DNA from: Arthrobacter sp. ISL-48
GTDB lineage: Bacteria; Actinomycetota; Actinomycetes; Actinomycetales; Micrococcaceae
Direction: 5' to 3'
NCBI RefSeq assembly: GCF_018613805.1
Contig: NZ_JAGGPL010000030.1
Span: 1 to 64,000 of the forward strand
DNA: 64,000 nt
The notes below the pieces were generated by a model. The model was not told the DNA's origin. It saw only the letters and a program-made list of their open reading frames with translations, and searched no databases. A program made the translations under genes and the position numbers. Of this stretch, positions 41,907 to 50,845 are shown piece after piece (the stretch's first letter is position 1; every line of letters starts with the position of its first letter).

Positions 41907-42732
41907 CGCCCGCGCCGCCAAAGGCCCGCTGACTCTTTCCCCGGAACTCCGGGAGGCACTCCGCGGTATAGCGCAGACAGAACACCTCCTGGTGGCATTG
42001 GACTTCGACGGCACCATCTCCCCCATCGTTGACCGTGCCGACGACGCCCGGCCACTTCCGCGCTCCGCCACCGCCCTTGCCGGGCTCGCCGCCTTACCGC
42101 GGACGACGACGGCGCTCATCTCCGGGCGGGCCCTGGCCAGCCTGCGCGCCGTGGCTTCACCTCCCGTGGACACGCTGCTCATCGGCAGCCATGGCGCCGA
42201 AGCATGGCTGGGCCCCGGGTCTACAGAGCTGACGCTGGACGAAGACCAGAAGTCCCTGCTCGCCGAGGTCCGTGGCATTCTCGAAGAGATCGCGGAACAG
42301 GCACCAGGCACGCTCCTGGAAGAAAAACCTGCCGGGGTGGTCCTGCACACCCGGCTCGCAGCCGATGACGTGGCCGAAGACGCTGTGGCAGCCGCCCGCG
42401 CTGTACTGCAGGACCGCAAGGGCGTATTCCTGAAGAGCGGCAAGCGGGTCCTGGAAACCTCGGTGGTCAACGCGTCCAAGGGAGAAGGCGTGACCTTCCT
42501 GCGGCAAATCACCGGGGCAACGGCGATCCTTTTCGCGGGTGACGACACCACAGATGAAGACGCCCTGGCGCGTCTGGAACCCGGCGATGTGGGCGTCAAA
42601 GTAGGACTGGACTTTACCCAGGCGCAGTTCCGCGTGGGGGCCCCCGTACACGTGGCGGAACTGCTGGAAACGCTATTGCAGGAACGCAGCCTCGTGGTGG
42701 CAGAAGAAGAGCCGGGGAGGTCCGGCAGCTAG
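41896..42732 (+). CDS. otsB: Trehalose-6-phosphate phosphatase
   Basis: 278 aa HAD-superfamily enzyme. Motif I LVALDFDGTISPI (nucleophile aspartate ~36), motif II ALISGRALASL, GSHGAEAWLGPG, and motif IV FAGDDTTDEDAL (~220). It dephosphorylates trehalose 6-phosphate to trehalose, an osmo- and desiccation protectant. The start at 41896 lies within the end of otsA, so translation is coupled. Confidence 0.93.
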   Translation: MTPDARAAKGPLTLSPELREALRGIAQTEHLLVALDFDGTISPIVDRADDARPLPRSATALAGLAALPRTTTALISGRALASLRAVASPPVDTLLIGSHGAEAWLGPGSTELTLDEDQKSLLAEVRGILEEIAEQAPGTLLEEKPAGVVLHTRLAADDVAEDAVAAARAVLQDRKGVFLKSGKRVLETSVVNASKGEGVTFLRQITGATAILFAGDDTTDEDALARLEPGDVGVKVGLDFTQAQFRVGAPVHVAELLETLLQERSLVVAEEEPGRSGS

Positions 42733-42751
42733 CCGGCTTGACCAATCTCAC

Positions 42752-42769
42752 ATGTGACGTCTGTAACAT
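42752..42769 (+). promoter_or_regulatory. CRP/GlxR-like site upstream of msmK
   Basis: ATGTGACGTCTGTAACAT fits the CRP-family pattern TGTGA-N6-TCACA with one mismatch (TAACA). It lies ~190 bases upstream of the ABC ATPase gene, behind TTGACC at 42739-42744. cAMP-type control of carbohydrate uptake is plausible. Confidence 0.45.
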
Positions 42770-42840
42770 TTAGGCCGAAAGGCCATTCGTCTGACATACT
42801 CTAGTCTGTGATGTGGCGCACAAGTAACGTGCGGCGTCAC

Positions 42841-42888
42841 GCGATACTCCTCGGCTTCGGCCGGGGAGTACGCGGCTGCAATGCCGCG
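42841..42888 (+). other. Two overlapping hairpins in the msmK leader
   Basis: TACTCC (42845-42850) with GGAGTA (42865-42870), extended by GCG/CGC around a bulged A, forms hairpin 1 (42841-42873). CGCGGC (42871-42876) with GCCGCG (42883-42888) forms hairpin 2. They share 42871-42873, so they may be mutually exclusive. No known riboswitch class is recognised. Confidence 0.35.
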
Positions 42889-42960
42889 GACAACTGAATT
42901 ACATGAACCATTCACAACGGATCGTCCGGCACGTACCTGCCGGTGAAGGGATTGATAACT

Positions 42961-44043
42961 GTGGCTACAGTTACTTTTGATAACGCTACGCGTCTGTACC
43001 CGGGCACAGAGAAGCCCGCTGTTGACAAGCTCAACATTGATATCGCCGATGGCGAATTCCTGGTCCTCGTGGGACCCTCCGGTTGCGGTAAGTCCACCTC
43101 GCTGCGAATGCTCGCAGGCCTTGAGGATGTCAACGCCGGCCGTATCCTCATTGGCGACCGCGACGTCACAGACGTTCCTCCTAAGGACCGCGACATCGCC
43201 ATGGTTTTCCAGAACTACGCGCTGTACCCTCACATGAGTGTTGCTGACAACATGGGCTTCGCCCTGAAGATCGCCGGCGTCAGCAAGGAAGAGCGTGCAG
43301 AGCGCGTCCGTGAAGCCGCAAAGCTTCTCGACCTCGAGCCTTACCTGGACCGCAAGCCGAAAGCGCTCTCCGGTGGTCAGCGCCAGCGTGTTGCCATGGG
43401 CCGCGCCATCGTGCGTAACCCGCAGGTCTTCCTCATGGATGAGCCGCTGTCCAACCTGGACGCCAAGCTCCGTGTCCAGACCCGCACCCAGATCGCATCC
43501 CTGACCCGCCGCCTGGGCGTCACCACCGTCTACGTGACCCACGACCAGGTCGAAGCCATGACCATGGGCGACCGCGTTGCAGTCCTCAAGGACGGCCTGC
43601 TCATGCAGGTTGACACCCCGCGCAACCTCTACGACAAGCCGAAGAACGTGTTCGTCGCAGGCTTCATCGGCTCCCCCGCCATGAACCTCCTGGAACTCCC
43701 GGTCGTCGACGGCGGCGTCCAGTTCGGCGGAACGGTCTACCCCGTACCGCGCAACGTCCTCGAAGAGGCACACGGCAGCACCGTCACCCTGGGCTCCCGT
43801 CCGGAAGACCTCGAGACGGCCCCGGCCGGCGAGGGCCTGAAGGTTGAGGTGGACGTTGTCGAAGAACTCGGCGCCGACGCCTACGTCTATGGCCACACCA
43901 CGCTCGATGGCAAGGACCACGACATCGTGGCACGCGTCGACGGTCGCCGTCCCCCGATGAAGGGTGAGGTCATCTACGTACGTCCGCAGTCGGGCCACGT
44001 GCACCTGTTCGACACCAAGACCGGCCTGCGCCTGGGCGACTAG
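42961..44043 (+). CDS. msmK: ABC transporter ATPase of the MsmK/UgpC type
   Basis: 360 aa. Walker A GPSGCGKST (~36-44), Q-loop FQNYALYPHMSV, signature LSGGQRQRVAMGRA (~134-147), Walker B VFLMDEPLSNLDAK (~155) and H-loop THDQVEA. The C-terminal TOBE/OB domain (GSRPEDLE, ELGADAYVYGHT) is that of shared sugar-importer ATPases, which serve several carbohydrate ABC systems encoded elsewhere. GTG start with AAGGG upstream. It stands alone with its own terminator. Confidence 0.92.
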   Translation: MATVTFDNATRLYPGTEKPAVDKLNIDIADGEFLVLVGPSGCGKSTSLRMLAGLEDVNAGRILIGDRDVTDVPPKDRDIAMVFQNYALYPHMSVADNMGFALKIAGVSKEERAERVREAAKLLDLEPYLDRKPKALSGGQRQRVAMGRAIVRNPQVFLMDEPLSNLDAKLRVQTRTQIASLTRRLGVTTVYVTHDQVEAMTMGDRVAVLKDGLLMQVDTPRNLYDKPKNVFVAGFIGSPAMNLLELPVVDGGVQFGGTVYPVPRNVLEEAHGSTVTLGSRPEDLETAPAGEGLKVEVDVVEELGADAYVYGHTTLDGKDHDIVARVDGRRPPMKGEVIYVRPQSGHVHLFDTKTGLRLGD

Positions 44044-44067
44044 TCCCCACCGGCGCCCTGACCAACC

Positions 44068-44102
44068 GACGGCGGCCCTCCTTCACTGGACGGGCCGCCG
44101 TC
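44068..44102 (+). terminator. 11-bp perfect hairpin terminator after msmK
   Basis: GACGGCGGCCC (44068-44078) pairs with 44092-44102 across a 13-base loop, 24 bases after the stop. Confidence 0.8.
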
Positions 44103-44164
44103 GGCGTTAATCATGGCTGCGCCATGTTTAGGCTGGCCGCCCCTATGTACGGAAGAATTGACCC

Positions 44165-45583
44165 ATGACCGAGGAATACAGCGCCCAGTGGCACGACGAA
44201 CCCACCGACTACGCGCAGATCGGTAAGCTGCCGCGGTCTGAGGCGGCCAGTGCCAATGACGATAAGCTCTCCGCGGTCTCAAGCTCGCTGAACATCACTG
44301 CCGCCGCTGCCGATCCCGAGTTACTGGACCTCCCTTGGCACATCGCCCTTGAAGACTGGCCGGCGGAGAACCTGGCGGCCCTCCCCCGCGGCATCTCGCG
44401 TCACATCGTCCGCTTTGCCCACCTTGGCGGCTCCGTCATCGCCATCAAGGAAACGTCCGAGCACGTGGCCCGCCATGAGTACCACATGCTTCGCAAGCTG
44501 GCGCGGCTGGACGTTCCCTGCGTGGAACCCGTCGCCGTCATTGCCGGCCGCACCACCCTCGATGGCCGGCCCCTGAACCCTGTACTGGTCACCCGGCACC
44601 TGAAGTTCTCCATGCCGTACCGCGCGCTGTTCTCACAAATGCTGCGCAAGGACACGCTGACGCGCCTCATCGATGCCCAGGCCCTCCTGATGGTCCGGCT
44701 CCACCTCATCGGCTTCTACTGGGGCGACGTCTCGCTCTCCAACACCCTGTTCCGGCGCGACGCTGGCGCCTTCGCGGCCTACCTCGTGGACGCCGAAACC
44801 GGGGAACTGTATCCGGATCTTTCCACCGGGCAGCGCGAATATGATCTCGAGATCGCCCGGGTGAACATCGCCGGCGAACTCATGGACCTGTTGGACGGCG
44901 GCCTGATCGAGGAAAAGGTGGACCCCGTGGCCACCAGTGAACTCATCATGGACAGCTACCGTCGCCTGTGGGCGGAACTGACGGAGAAGGAATCGTTCGA
45001 ACTCGGCGAGCGCTGGCGCGTGGGCGCACGCATCCGGCGCCTCAACGAACTGGGATTCGACGTCGAGGAATACATGATCAAGACGACCCAAAACGGCTCC
45101 ACCATCCAGCTCCAGCCCAAGGTGGTGGATGCGGGCCACCACCAGCGGCGCCTCCTGCGTCTTACCGGCCTCGATGCCCAGGAGAACCAAGCCCGCCGCC
45201 TCCTCAACGACATGGACTCGTTCCGGGCTGACAACAACCCGGACATGGACGAAGAATACAGCGCGCACCTTTGGGTCAGCCAGATCTTCGAACCCATCGT
45301 CCGCTCCATTCCCCGGGACCTCTCCGGCAAACTCGAACCGGCTGAAGCCGTACACGAGGTACTGGAGCACCGCTGGTACATGTCCGAAAAGCAGGGAAGG
45401 CACATCCCGCTTGCCGAGGCCGTCCAGTCCTACATCGAGTCCATCCTTCGCCACCGCCGCGATGAGGCTGCCATCATGCTGAATCCTGACACAGAGATGC
45501 TCAAGATCCTGGAAGTGGAAACCGAAGAGTCCAGGTACGGCGGCGACGAATCCATCGACGAGTACCCGGACGTCGACGACTAA
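44165..45583 (+). CDS. DUF4032 protein with kinase-like N-terminal half
   Basis: 472 aa. It matches the actinobacterial DUF4032 family. Residues ~90-245 look like an aminoglycoside-phosphotransferase/LPS-kinase fold: GGSVIAIKETSEHVARHEYH (ATP-side lysine and glutamate), LHLIGFYWGDVSLSNTLFRR (catalytic-loop aspartate ~190) and AAYLVDAETGELYPDL (metal-binding aspartate). The second half is helical with DMDEEYSAHLWVSQIFEPIV. The C terminus is very acidic. Role unknown; no phosphorylation substrate can be inferred. Confidence 0.85.
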   Translation: MTEEYSAQWHDEPTDYAQIGKLPRSEAASANDDKLSAVSSSLNITAAAADPELLDLPWHIALEDWPAENLAALPRGISRHIVRFAHLGGSVIAIKETSEHVARHEYHMLRKLARLDVPCVEPVAVIAGRTTLDGRPLNPVLVTRHLKFSMPYRALFSQMLRKDTLTRLIDAQALLMVRLHLIGFYWGDVSLSNTLFRRDAGAFAAYLVDAETGELYPDLSTGQREYDLEIARVNIAGELMDLLDGGLIEEKVDPVATSELIMDSYRRLWAELTEKESFELGERWRVGARIRRLNELGFDVEEYMIKTTQNGSTIQLQPKVVDAGHHQRRLLRLTGLDAQENQARRLLNDMDSFRADNNPDMDEEYSAHLWVSQIFEPIVRSIPRDLSGKLEPAEAVHEVLEHRWYMSEKQGRHIPLAEAVQSYIESILRHRRDEAAIMLNPDTEMLKILEVETEESRYGGDESIDEYPDVDD

Positions 45584-45599
45584 GCGGCTACCGGACTTC

Positions 45600-46970
45600 C
45601 TAGATGGCTTTGCCTGGGTTCAAGATGCCAGCAGGGTCAAAGAGCTGCTTGATCCTGCGCTGCAGCTCCCTGACCGGTTCAGCCTGTTCAAGGCCCAGCC
45701 AGCGAAGCTTGTATTGCCCGACGCCGTGTTCGCCCGTGATGGTGCCGCCCATCTCCAGGGCAGTGGCAATGGAGGCATCCAGCGCAAGATTGAGCCGGTT
45801 CATGGCCTCTTTGTCGACGGCGTCGTCCAGCCGATCAATCCAGAAGGTGGGGTGCAGGTTGCCGTCGCCGGCATGGGCCACGACTTTCAGGTTCACGCTG
45901 TGGGCCGCCGCCATCACCTCCAGCGCTGCAACGTAGTCCACGAGGCGCGAGCGGGGCACTGCGACGTCTTCGCCCACCCGGTATTCGTCATCCACCTCAA
46001 CGCCCCGGCTGCTCCTCCTCAGCTCCACCAACTGCTCCGCCTCAGCACTTGCTTCCGTGGTGACGACGGCGCCGCCGGCGGCGAGGACCGCGCGGACCAC
46101 GTCGGCTTCCGCGCCAGCGCCAAATCCGTCGGTCTGGATCAGGAGCAGTGAGCGGCCGCGGGAGCTCAGGTCCGAGCCGTGGAGGCTGTCGAGCTGGGCA
46201 AGCGTGCCGCCGTCGAGCAGTTCCATGATGGCCGGCTGAACCCGGGCGCGGCCCACCGCCAGGACGCCGGAGGCCGCACGCCTGAAATCCGGATAGAACG
46301 CGGCAATGGTGTGTACTTCACGGGGCAGGTACTTGAGGCGCACGGTCACGCCCACCACAATCCCCAGTGTCCCTTCCGAGCCGACGAACAGCCCTGTCAG
46401 GTCATAGCCCGCCACGCCCTTGAACGTCTGGTGCCCTGTGTGGATGAGCGAACCGTCGGCCAGCACCACGTCCAGTGCGAGGACTGAGTCCCTGGTGACG
46501 CCGTACTTCGCGCACCGCAGGCCGCCCGCGTTGGTGGCAACGTTGCCGCCGATCGTGGACATGCGGAAGCTGGCCGGGTCCGGCGCAAACATCAGGCCGT
46601 GCACTGCCGCTGCCTCGTTCAGGACTGCGTTCACAACACCGGGTTCGACGACGGCGGTCTCGTCGTCCGGGTTCAGGTCCAGGATCCGGTTCATCCGTTC
46701 CAGGGACAGGACCACCGAGTTCCTGGTGGCGTGGGCGCCGCCCGAAACGCCTGTTCCAGCCCCGCGAGCCACCACGGCGACAGCGTGGTGGCTGCAGCTC
46801 CGGATCACTGCCTGCACATCCTCCGCCGATTCAGCGAAGACGACGGCAGCAGGCTGCTGGTAGTCCAGGACGGGTGCCTGGTCCACTGCGTGCCACGCGA
46901 GCGTGGCCTCATCGGTGCTCACCTTTTCCGGCCCCAACCTGCTTTTCAAGTCTTCAACTATGCTGCCCAC
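45600..46970 (-). CDS. FAD-linked oxidase of the GlcD/D-lactate dehydrogenase type
   Basis: 456 aa, GTG start. The PCMH FAD-binding domain has VVARGAGTGVSGGA (~68-81), PGVVNAVLNEAAAVHGLMF and STIGGNVATNAGGLRCAKYG (~138-157). The C-terminal FAD-linked oxidase domain has VAHAGDGNLHPTFW (~368, catalytic histidines) and GGTITGEHGVGQYKLRWL (~410). It oxidises a 2-hydroxy acid such as glycolate or D-lactate. Convergent with the DUF4032 gene, 16 bases apart, and divergent from the GH13 gene. Confidence 0.88.
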   Translation of the reverse strand: MGSIVEDLKSRLGPEKVSTDEATLAWHAVDQAPVLDYQQPAAVVFAESAEDVQAVIRSCSHHAVAVVARGAGTGVSGGAHATRNSVVLSLERMNRILDLNPDDETAVVEPGVVNAVLNEAAAVHGLMFAPDPASFRMSTIGGNVATNAGGLRCAKYGVTRDSVLALDVVLADGSLIHTGHQTFKGVAGYDLTGLFVGSEGTLGIVVGVTVRLKYLPREVHTIAAFYPDFRRAASGVLAVGRARVQPAIMELLDGGTLAQLDSLHGSDLSSRGRSLLLIQTDGFGAGAEADVVRAVLAAGGAVVTTEASAEAEQLVELRRSSRGVEVDDEYRVGEDVAVPRSRLVDYVAALEVMAAAHSVNLKVVAHAGDGNLHPTFWIDRLDDAVDKEAMNRLNLALDASIATALEMGGTITGEHGVGQYKLRWLGLEQAEPVRELQRRIKQLFDPAGILNPGKAI

Positions 46971-47060
46971 GCAGCCTCCGGTCGTCGTCGCATCTGTCCC
47001 CCCAGTTTAGGGCTGGCGGACGGACGAAAGGGATTGAAGTTCAGCTTCTGGCTACTCGTT

Positions 47061-47140
47061 GGAAGCGCTTCCATTACAGCCGATTCCTCCACTCATTTGA
47101 CAATAAGCACCCTTGTAGTCACATAGGTGGAAGCGTTTTC
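47061..47140 (+). promoter_or_regulatory. Promoter with two LacI-type operators before the GH13 gene
   Basis: GGAAGCGCTTCC (47061-47072) is a perfect palindrome. GGAAGCGTTTTC (47129-47140) is a second, partial copy. Between them TTGACA (47097-47102) and an AT-rich -10 around 47120-47127 form the promoter, so the second operator covers the start. The CG-centred palindrome is the standard LacI-family site; the LacI gene at 48871 is the obvious partner. Confidence 0.7.
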
Positions 47141-47173
47141 ATTTTTTCGGCAAGGGGCCCTAAACTCAACCCC

Positions 47174-48904
47174 ATGTCCGTTGATACAGTGATCTCCGCC
47201 ACAGCCCCGCTGACGGGTCCGCTGACCCTCATCCATGACGCCGACAAGGCCCCTGGCTGGTGGCGCTCGGCCGTCATCTACCAGGTGTACCCCCGGTCCT
47301 TCCGCGACCTTAACGGTGACGGGATCGGAGACATCGCGGGCATCACCGAGGAGCTGCCGCAGCTCGCGGAACTGGATGTTGACGCCGTCTGGCTGTCCCC
47401 GTTCTACCGGTCCCCCCAGCGTGACGCCGGCTACGACGTCAGCGACTACTGCGACGTTGACCCGATCTTCGGTACCCTGGGCGACTTCGACATCATGATG
47501 GCCGAGGCCAACCGCCTGGGCCTGAGGGTCATCGTGGATGTTGTTCCCAACCACTGCTCGGCCCAGCACGTGGCCTTCCAGGCGGCCCTCGCGGCACCGG
47601 CAGGCAGCCCAGAACGGGATCTGTTCATTTTCCGGAACGGGAAAGGCCCTGAAGGCAACGAGCCGCCCAACAACTGGCAGTCCCACTTCGGCGGTCCGGC
47701 CTGGACCCGGATCATCGGACCGGACGGCCAGCCCGAGCAGTGGTACCTGCACCTCTTTGATTCATCCCAGCCCGACTTTAACTGGGACAACCCCGCCGTC
47801 CACGCCGAATTTGAGCGGGTGCTCCGGTTCTGGCTGGACCGCGGCGTGTCCGGGTTCCGCGTGGACGTGGCCCACGCCCTGGTCAAGGCCCCCGGGCTCC
47901 CCGAGTGGGGCGGCAGGGCGGACGGCAGCAGCTCGCACGGCTTCCCCGGCCACGAGGCGCCCATGTTCGGCCAGCCGGCCCTGCACGACATCTTCCGTGC
48001 CTGGCGCCTGATCCTTGACGAGTATGGTCCGGACCGCATCCTGTGTGCCGAAGCCAACGTGGATCCGCTGCCACGCCTGGCACACTGGGTCAGGCCCGAT
48101 GAGATGCACCAGGCCTTCAACTTCCCCTACCTGCACGCGGGGCTGGACGTGTGGCGGCTCCGCTCGGTCATCACTGACTCCCTGACTTCGCTTGATGCGG
48201 TGGGGGCGCCGAGCACATGGGTGCTTTCCAATCACGACGTCGTCCGGCATGCCTCCCGCTTCGGCTACAACGGCTCCGGCCCGCGCGACGGGGACGGCAT
48301 CGGGCCGGCCGATCCCCAGCCCGATACAGCGCTCGGGCGCCGGCGCGCGGCAGCCGCCTCCATGTTCATGCTCGGGCTGCCCGGCGCCGCCTACCTTTAC
48401 CAGGGTGAAGAGCTGGGCCTGCCGGATGGCATCGACATCCCGGAGGGCCTCCGGCAGGACCCGACGTTTGCGCGTACCGGCGGCACTCGGCTGGGACGCG
48501 ACGGCTGCAGAGTGCCGCTGCCCTGGCGCGCCGCGGAGCGCCACAACGGTTTCGGTTCCGGCGAGGATCCCTGGCTTCCGCTGCCGGCGAGCTTCACCGA
48601 ACTGGCGCGGGACGCCCAGGCGGCGTCGCCGTCGTCGCACCTCTCCCTCTACCGAAACATGCTGGCCCTCCGCCGGCAACTGGCCCTGGGCCGCGGTTCC
48701 CTGGCGTGGGCCGAAGAATGGTGCACGGGCTCGTCTCTGGCCTATGTAAACGGCACTACGCTGGTGCTTATGAACCTGAACCACGAACCTCTGAAGATGC
48801 CTGCAGGCCGGGTCCTCGTCCGCAGCGCGGAACCTGACGCAGGTCATTTCCTGGCTTCCGGAGAAACCGCATGGCTGGAGATCGATCGGAGCAGCGCGCA
48901 GTAG
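47174..48904 (+). CDS. GH13 alpha-glucosidase
   Basis: 576 aa. Four GH13 regions are present: VIVDVVPNH (~120), GFRVDVAHAL with the nucleophile aspartate (~225), LCAEANV with the acid/base glutamate (~290) and VLSNHDVVRH (~350). The N-terminal AVIYQVYPRSFRDLNGDGIG is typical of oligo-1,6-glucosidase/alpha-glucosidase. No signal peptide is seen, so it acts on imported malto-oligosaccharides, isomaltose, sucrose or trehalose; the exact bond is undecided. Its end overlaps the LacI gene by 34 bases. Confidence 0.92.
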   Translation: MSVDTVISATAPLTGPLTLIHDADKAPGWWRSAVIYQVYPRSFRDLNGDGIGDIAGITEELPQLAELDVDAVWLSPFYRSPQRDAGYDVSDYCDVDPIFGTLGDFDIMMAEANRLGLRVIVDVVPNHCSAQHVAFQAALAAPAGSPERDLFIFRNGKGPEGNEPPNNWQSHFGGPAWTRIIGPDGQPEQWYLHLFDSSQPDFNWDNPAVHAEFERVLRFWLDRGVSGFRVDVAHALVKAPGLPEWGGRADGSSSHGFPGHEAPMFGQPALHDIFRAWRLILDEYGPDRILCAEANVDPLPRLAHWVRPDEMHQAFNFPYLHAGLDVWRLRSVITDSLTSLDAVGAPSTWVLSNHDVVRHASRFGYNGSGPRDGDGIGPADPQPDTALGRRRAAAASMFMLGLPGAAYLYQGEELGLPDGIDIPEGLRQDPTFARTGGTRLGRDGCRVPLPWRAAERHNGFGSGEDPWLPLPASFTELARDAQAASPSSHLSLYRNMLALRRQLALGRGSLAWAEEWCTGSSLAYVNGTTLVLMNLNHEPLKMPAGRVLVRSAEPDAGHFLASGETAWLEIDRSSAQ

Positions 48905-49947
48905 TGGGACTTGCGGGCATCAAGGAGGTAGCCGACAGGGCCGGGCTGTCTATTGCCACAGTGTCCCGGGCCCTCAGCGGCAAAGCAAATGTCTCGGCCA
49001 AGAGCCGGCAGCTCGCGCAGGCAGCGGCGGAAGAACTTGGCTTTGTGCCGTCCTACCATGCCGCCAGCCTGGCCTCAGGCCGGAACCACAATGTGGGGCT
49101 GGTGGTTCCGTTCGTCCACCGCTGGTATTTCTCCTCCGTTCTGGAGGGTGTATCCACCACGCTGTTGGACGCAGGTTATGACCTGACACTGTACAACGTG
49201 GGCGACCAGCCGGAACGCCGCCACAGCGTCCTGAATGACTTCCTGCTACGCAAACGGCTGGACGCGGTGATCGCGGTGGCGCTGGTGCTCAGCGAAGCCG
49301 AAATCAAGCAGCTGCTGGCCATACACAGGCCCATTGTGGGAATCGGCGGGGCCCTGGCCGGGGCGTCCACAATCAGGATTGATGATGCACGCCTCGCCCG
49401 GATGGCTGTCGACCACCTGATCAGCCTGGGGCATACCCGGATCGCCCATCTGACCGGCGATCCGGAACTGAACAGGGACTTCAAGCTGCCCGGGATCCGC
49501 CAACGCAGTTTTGAAACAGCCATGAAGGCCGCCGGGCTCAGTGTCCGGCCGGAATGGCAGGTGTCGGCGGATTTCACCATCCAGGGCGCATACGCCAGCG
49601 CCCGCCGGCTCCTTGGTACGGCCGAGCGCCCCACCGCGGTCTTCGCTGCCTCGGACGAGATGGGAATCGGCACCATTCTGGCCGCCCGCGACTTTGGTTT
49701 GCGTGTGCCTCAGGACCTTTCGGTCATCGGCATGGACGGACATGAACTGGGTGAAGTCTTTGGACTGACCACCATCGACCAGGACGCCCGAGGCCAGGGC
49801 GCGCTGGCAGCCCAGCTACTGCTGGAAAGGCTCGACGCCGGCGCTAAGCAGGGTGCCCGGCTCTCCTCGGGCGTTCCGGCCACCGTGGACCGGGAGTACC
49901 CGACCGAGTTCGTGATCAGGACCAGCACCGCTGTTCCGCCTGTCTAG
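48871..49947 (+). CDS. LacI-family transcriptional regulator
   Basis: 358 aa. Helix-turn-helix with hinge at residues ~15-65 (IKEVADRAGLSIATVSRALS, KSRQLAQAAAEELGFVP), then a periplasmic-binding-protein-like sugar domain (DHLISLGHTRIAHLTGDPEL, FAASDEMGIGTILAARDFGL, SVIGMDGHELGEVFGLTTID). GGAGA lies six bases before the ATG, which is inside the GH13 gene, so both are made from one transcript. It probably represses that transcript through the operators at 47061 and 47129. Confidence 0.9.
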   Translation: MAGDRSEQRAVVGLAGIKEVADRAGLSIATVSRALSGKANVSAKSRQLAQAAAEELGFVPSYHAASLASGRNHNVGLVVPFVHRWYFSSVLEGVSTTLLDAGYDLTLYNVGDQPERRHSVLNDFLLRKRLDAVIAVALVLSEAEIKQLLAIHRPIVGIGGALAGASTIRIDDARLARMAVDHLISLGHTRIAHLTGDPELNRDFKLPGIRQRSFETAMKAAGLSVRPEWQVSADFTIQGAYASARRLLGTAERPTAVFAASDEMGIGTILAARDFGLRVPQDLSVIGMDGHELGEVFGLTTIDQDARGQGALAAQLLLERLDAGAKQGARLSSGVPATVDREYPTEFVIRTSTAVPPV

Positions 49948-50459
49948 GCCGGCCCTGGTGTCCCGTCGGGTACCGTGCCACCCATGAACCGCACAAAGCG
50001 GTTCAGCACGTCCGGCCAGTCAGCTGCATAGGCTGCGCGCGCGGCGGGTGGATCCTCAGCGCCCTCCCAGCCGTCATGGACCAGCCGGACCTCGGTTCCG
50101 TCCTCAACAGCCCTAAACGCGACCCGCATTTCCGTGGACCACAGCGCGGTGGTTCCGGGGTGCCAGGTGGCGTGGAAGGACAGTGGCGGCTGCCAGTCAT
50201 CGATAGTGCCCCAGATGGTGGTCCTGCCGTCATCTGCTGTCTCGAGGATCATGTTCTCTTCAAACTCCACATATGAACCCGCACCATAGACGCCGTGCGA
50301 TTCCAAAGGCCACCACAAATGAGTGTGGTCGGTGAAGCCGGCGAAGGCCTGGGCAATCGACCCCGGAACGGTCACCGCGCAGATGACGGGGTCCAGGCTA
50401 TCCTGCTGCTCGGCAGGGTCCGGAACGGAATCATCGGCGTGGCTGAAGAGGCTGTCCAT
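49944..50459 (-). CDS. SRPBCC (AHSA1-like) family protein
   Basis: 171 aa. The START/AHSA1 fold is indicated by VPGSIAQAFAGFTDHTHLWW, GSYVEFEENMILETADDGRT, PPLSFHATWHPGT and a long C-terminal helix AAYAADWPDVLNRFVRFMGG. Such proteins bind small hydrophobic ligands; no enzyme activity can be assigned. The gene converges on lacI with stops overlapping by four bases. No ribosome binding site is evident; a TTG codon at 50468 is an alternative start. Confidence 0.75.
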   Translation of the reverse strand: MDSLFSHADDSVPDPAEQQDSLDPVICAVTVPGSIAQAFAGFTDHTHLWWPLESHGVYGAGSYVEFEENMILETADDGRTTIWGTIDDWQPPLSFHATWHPGTTALWSTEMRVAFRAVEDGTEVRLVHDGWEGAEDPPAARAAYAADWPDVLNRFVRFMGGTVPDGTPGPA

Positions 50460-50491
50460 AGGTGTCAACTGTACCGGCGCGCCCAGGGCAC

Positions 50492-50587
50492 ACGCTCTCT
50501 CACTTCCTGCAGGCTTTACCCCAACGCTCTCTCACTTCCTGCAGGCTTTACCCCAACGCTCTCTCACTTCCTGCAGGCTTTACCCCG
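50492..50587 (+). repeat. Three tandem 32-bp repeats, array 1
   Basis: Units at 50492, 50524 and 50556 each contain ACGCTCTCTCACTTCCTGCA and the remainder GGCTTTACCCCA; the third ends in G. Units are essentially identical, so the array is recent. The flank CGGCGGTGCTGGCG (50589-50602) recurs at 52238. There are no unique spacers, so this is not a CRISPR array. Confidence 0.9.
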
Positions 50588-50738
50588 ACGGCGGTGCTGG
50601 CGCCCGGGTTGGGACGTTGCGGTTCGGTGGGAGGCGGTAGCGATAGCGACATGGCAATCCGCATAATGCGATTGCGGACTCGCGTCACGGCGTGCTAGCG
50701 TCTTGCTGATCGTGATCCGTCGGCAGGAGGTGAGACCC

Positions 50739-50798
50739 ATGAACGCAGTATCCGCAATGGGTGCTCCCCTGCAGTGCACGATCGCGCGACTGAGCTAG
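50739..50798 (+). CDS. Possible 19-aa leader peptide before the patatin gene
   Basis: ATG at 50739 is preceded by a perfect AGGAGG (50726-50731). The product MNAVSAMGAPLQCTIARLS ends TAG at 50796-50798, 47 bases before the patatin start. GACTGAGCTAGTC around the stop is a near palindrome, and GTCGCC (50799-50804) can pair with GGCGAC (50836-50841) next to the patatin start. This layout suits a translated leader controlling the downstream gene; it is unproven. Confidence 0.4.
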   Translation: MNAVSAMGAPLQCTIARLS

Positions 50799-50845
50799 TC
50801 GCCACCGGGAGCCCCTAAACAGGCAATTCGCGAAAGGCGACTCCC

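Noticed and set aside
40362..42599. A 745-codon open frame antisense to otsA/otsB
   Set aside because: High-GC codon bias leaves the antisense frame open; the plus strand encodes well-conserved OtsA and OtsB with full catalytic motifs.
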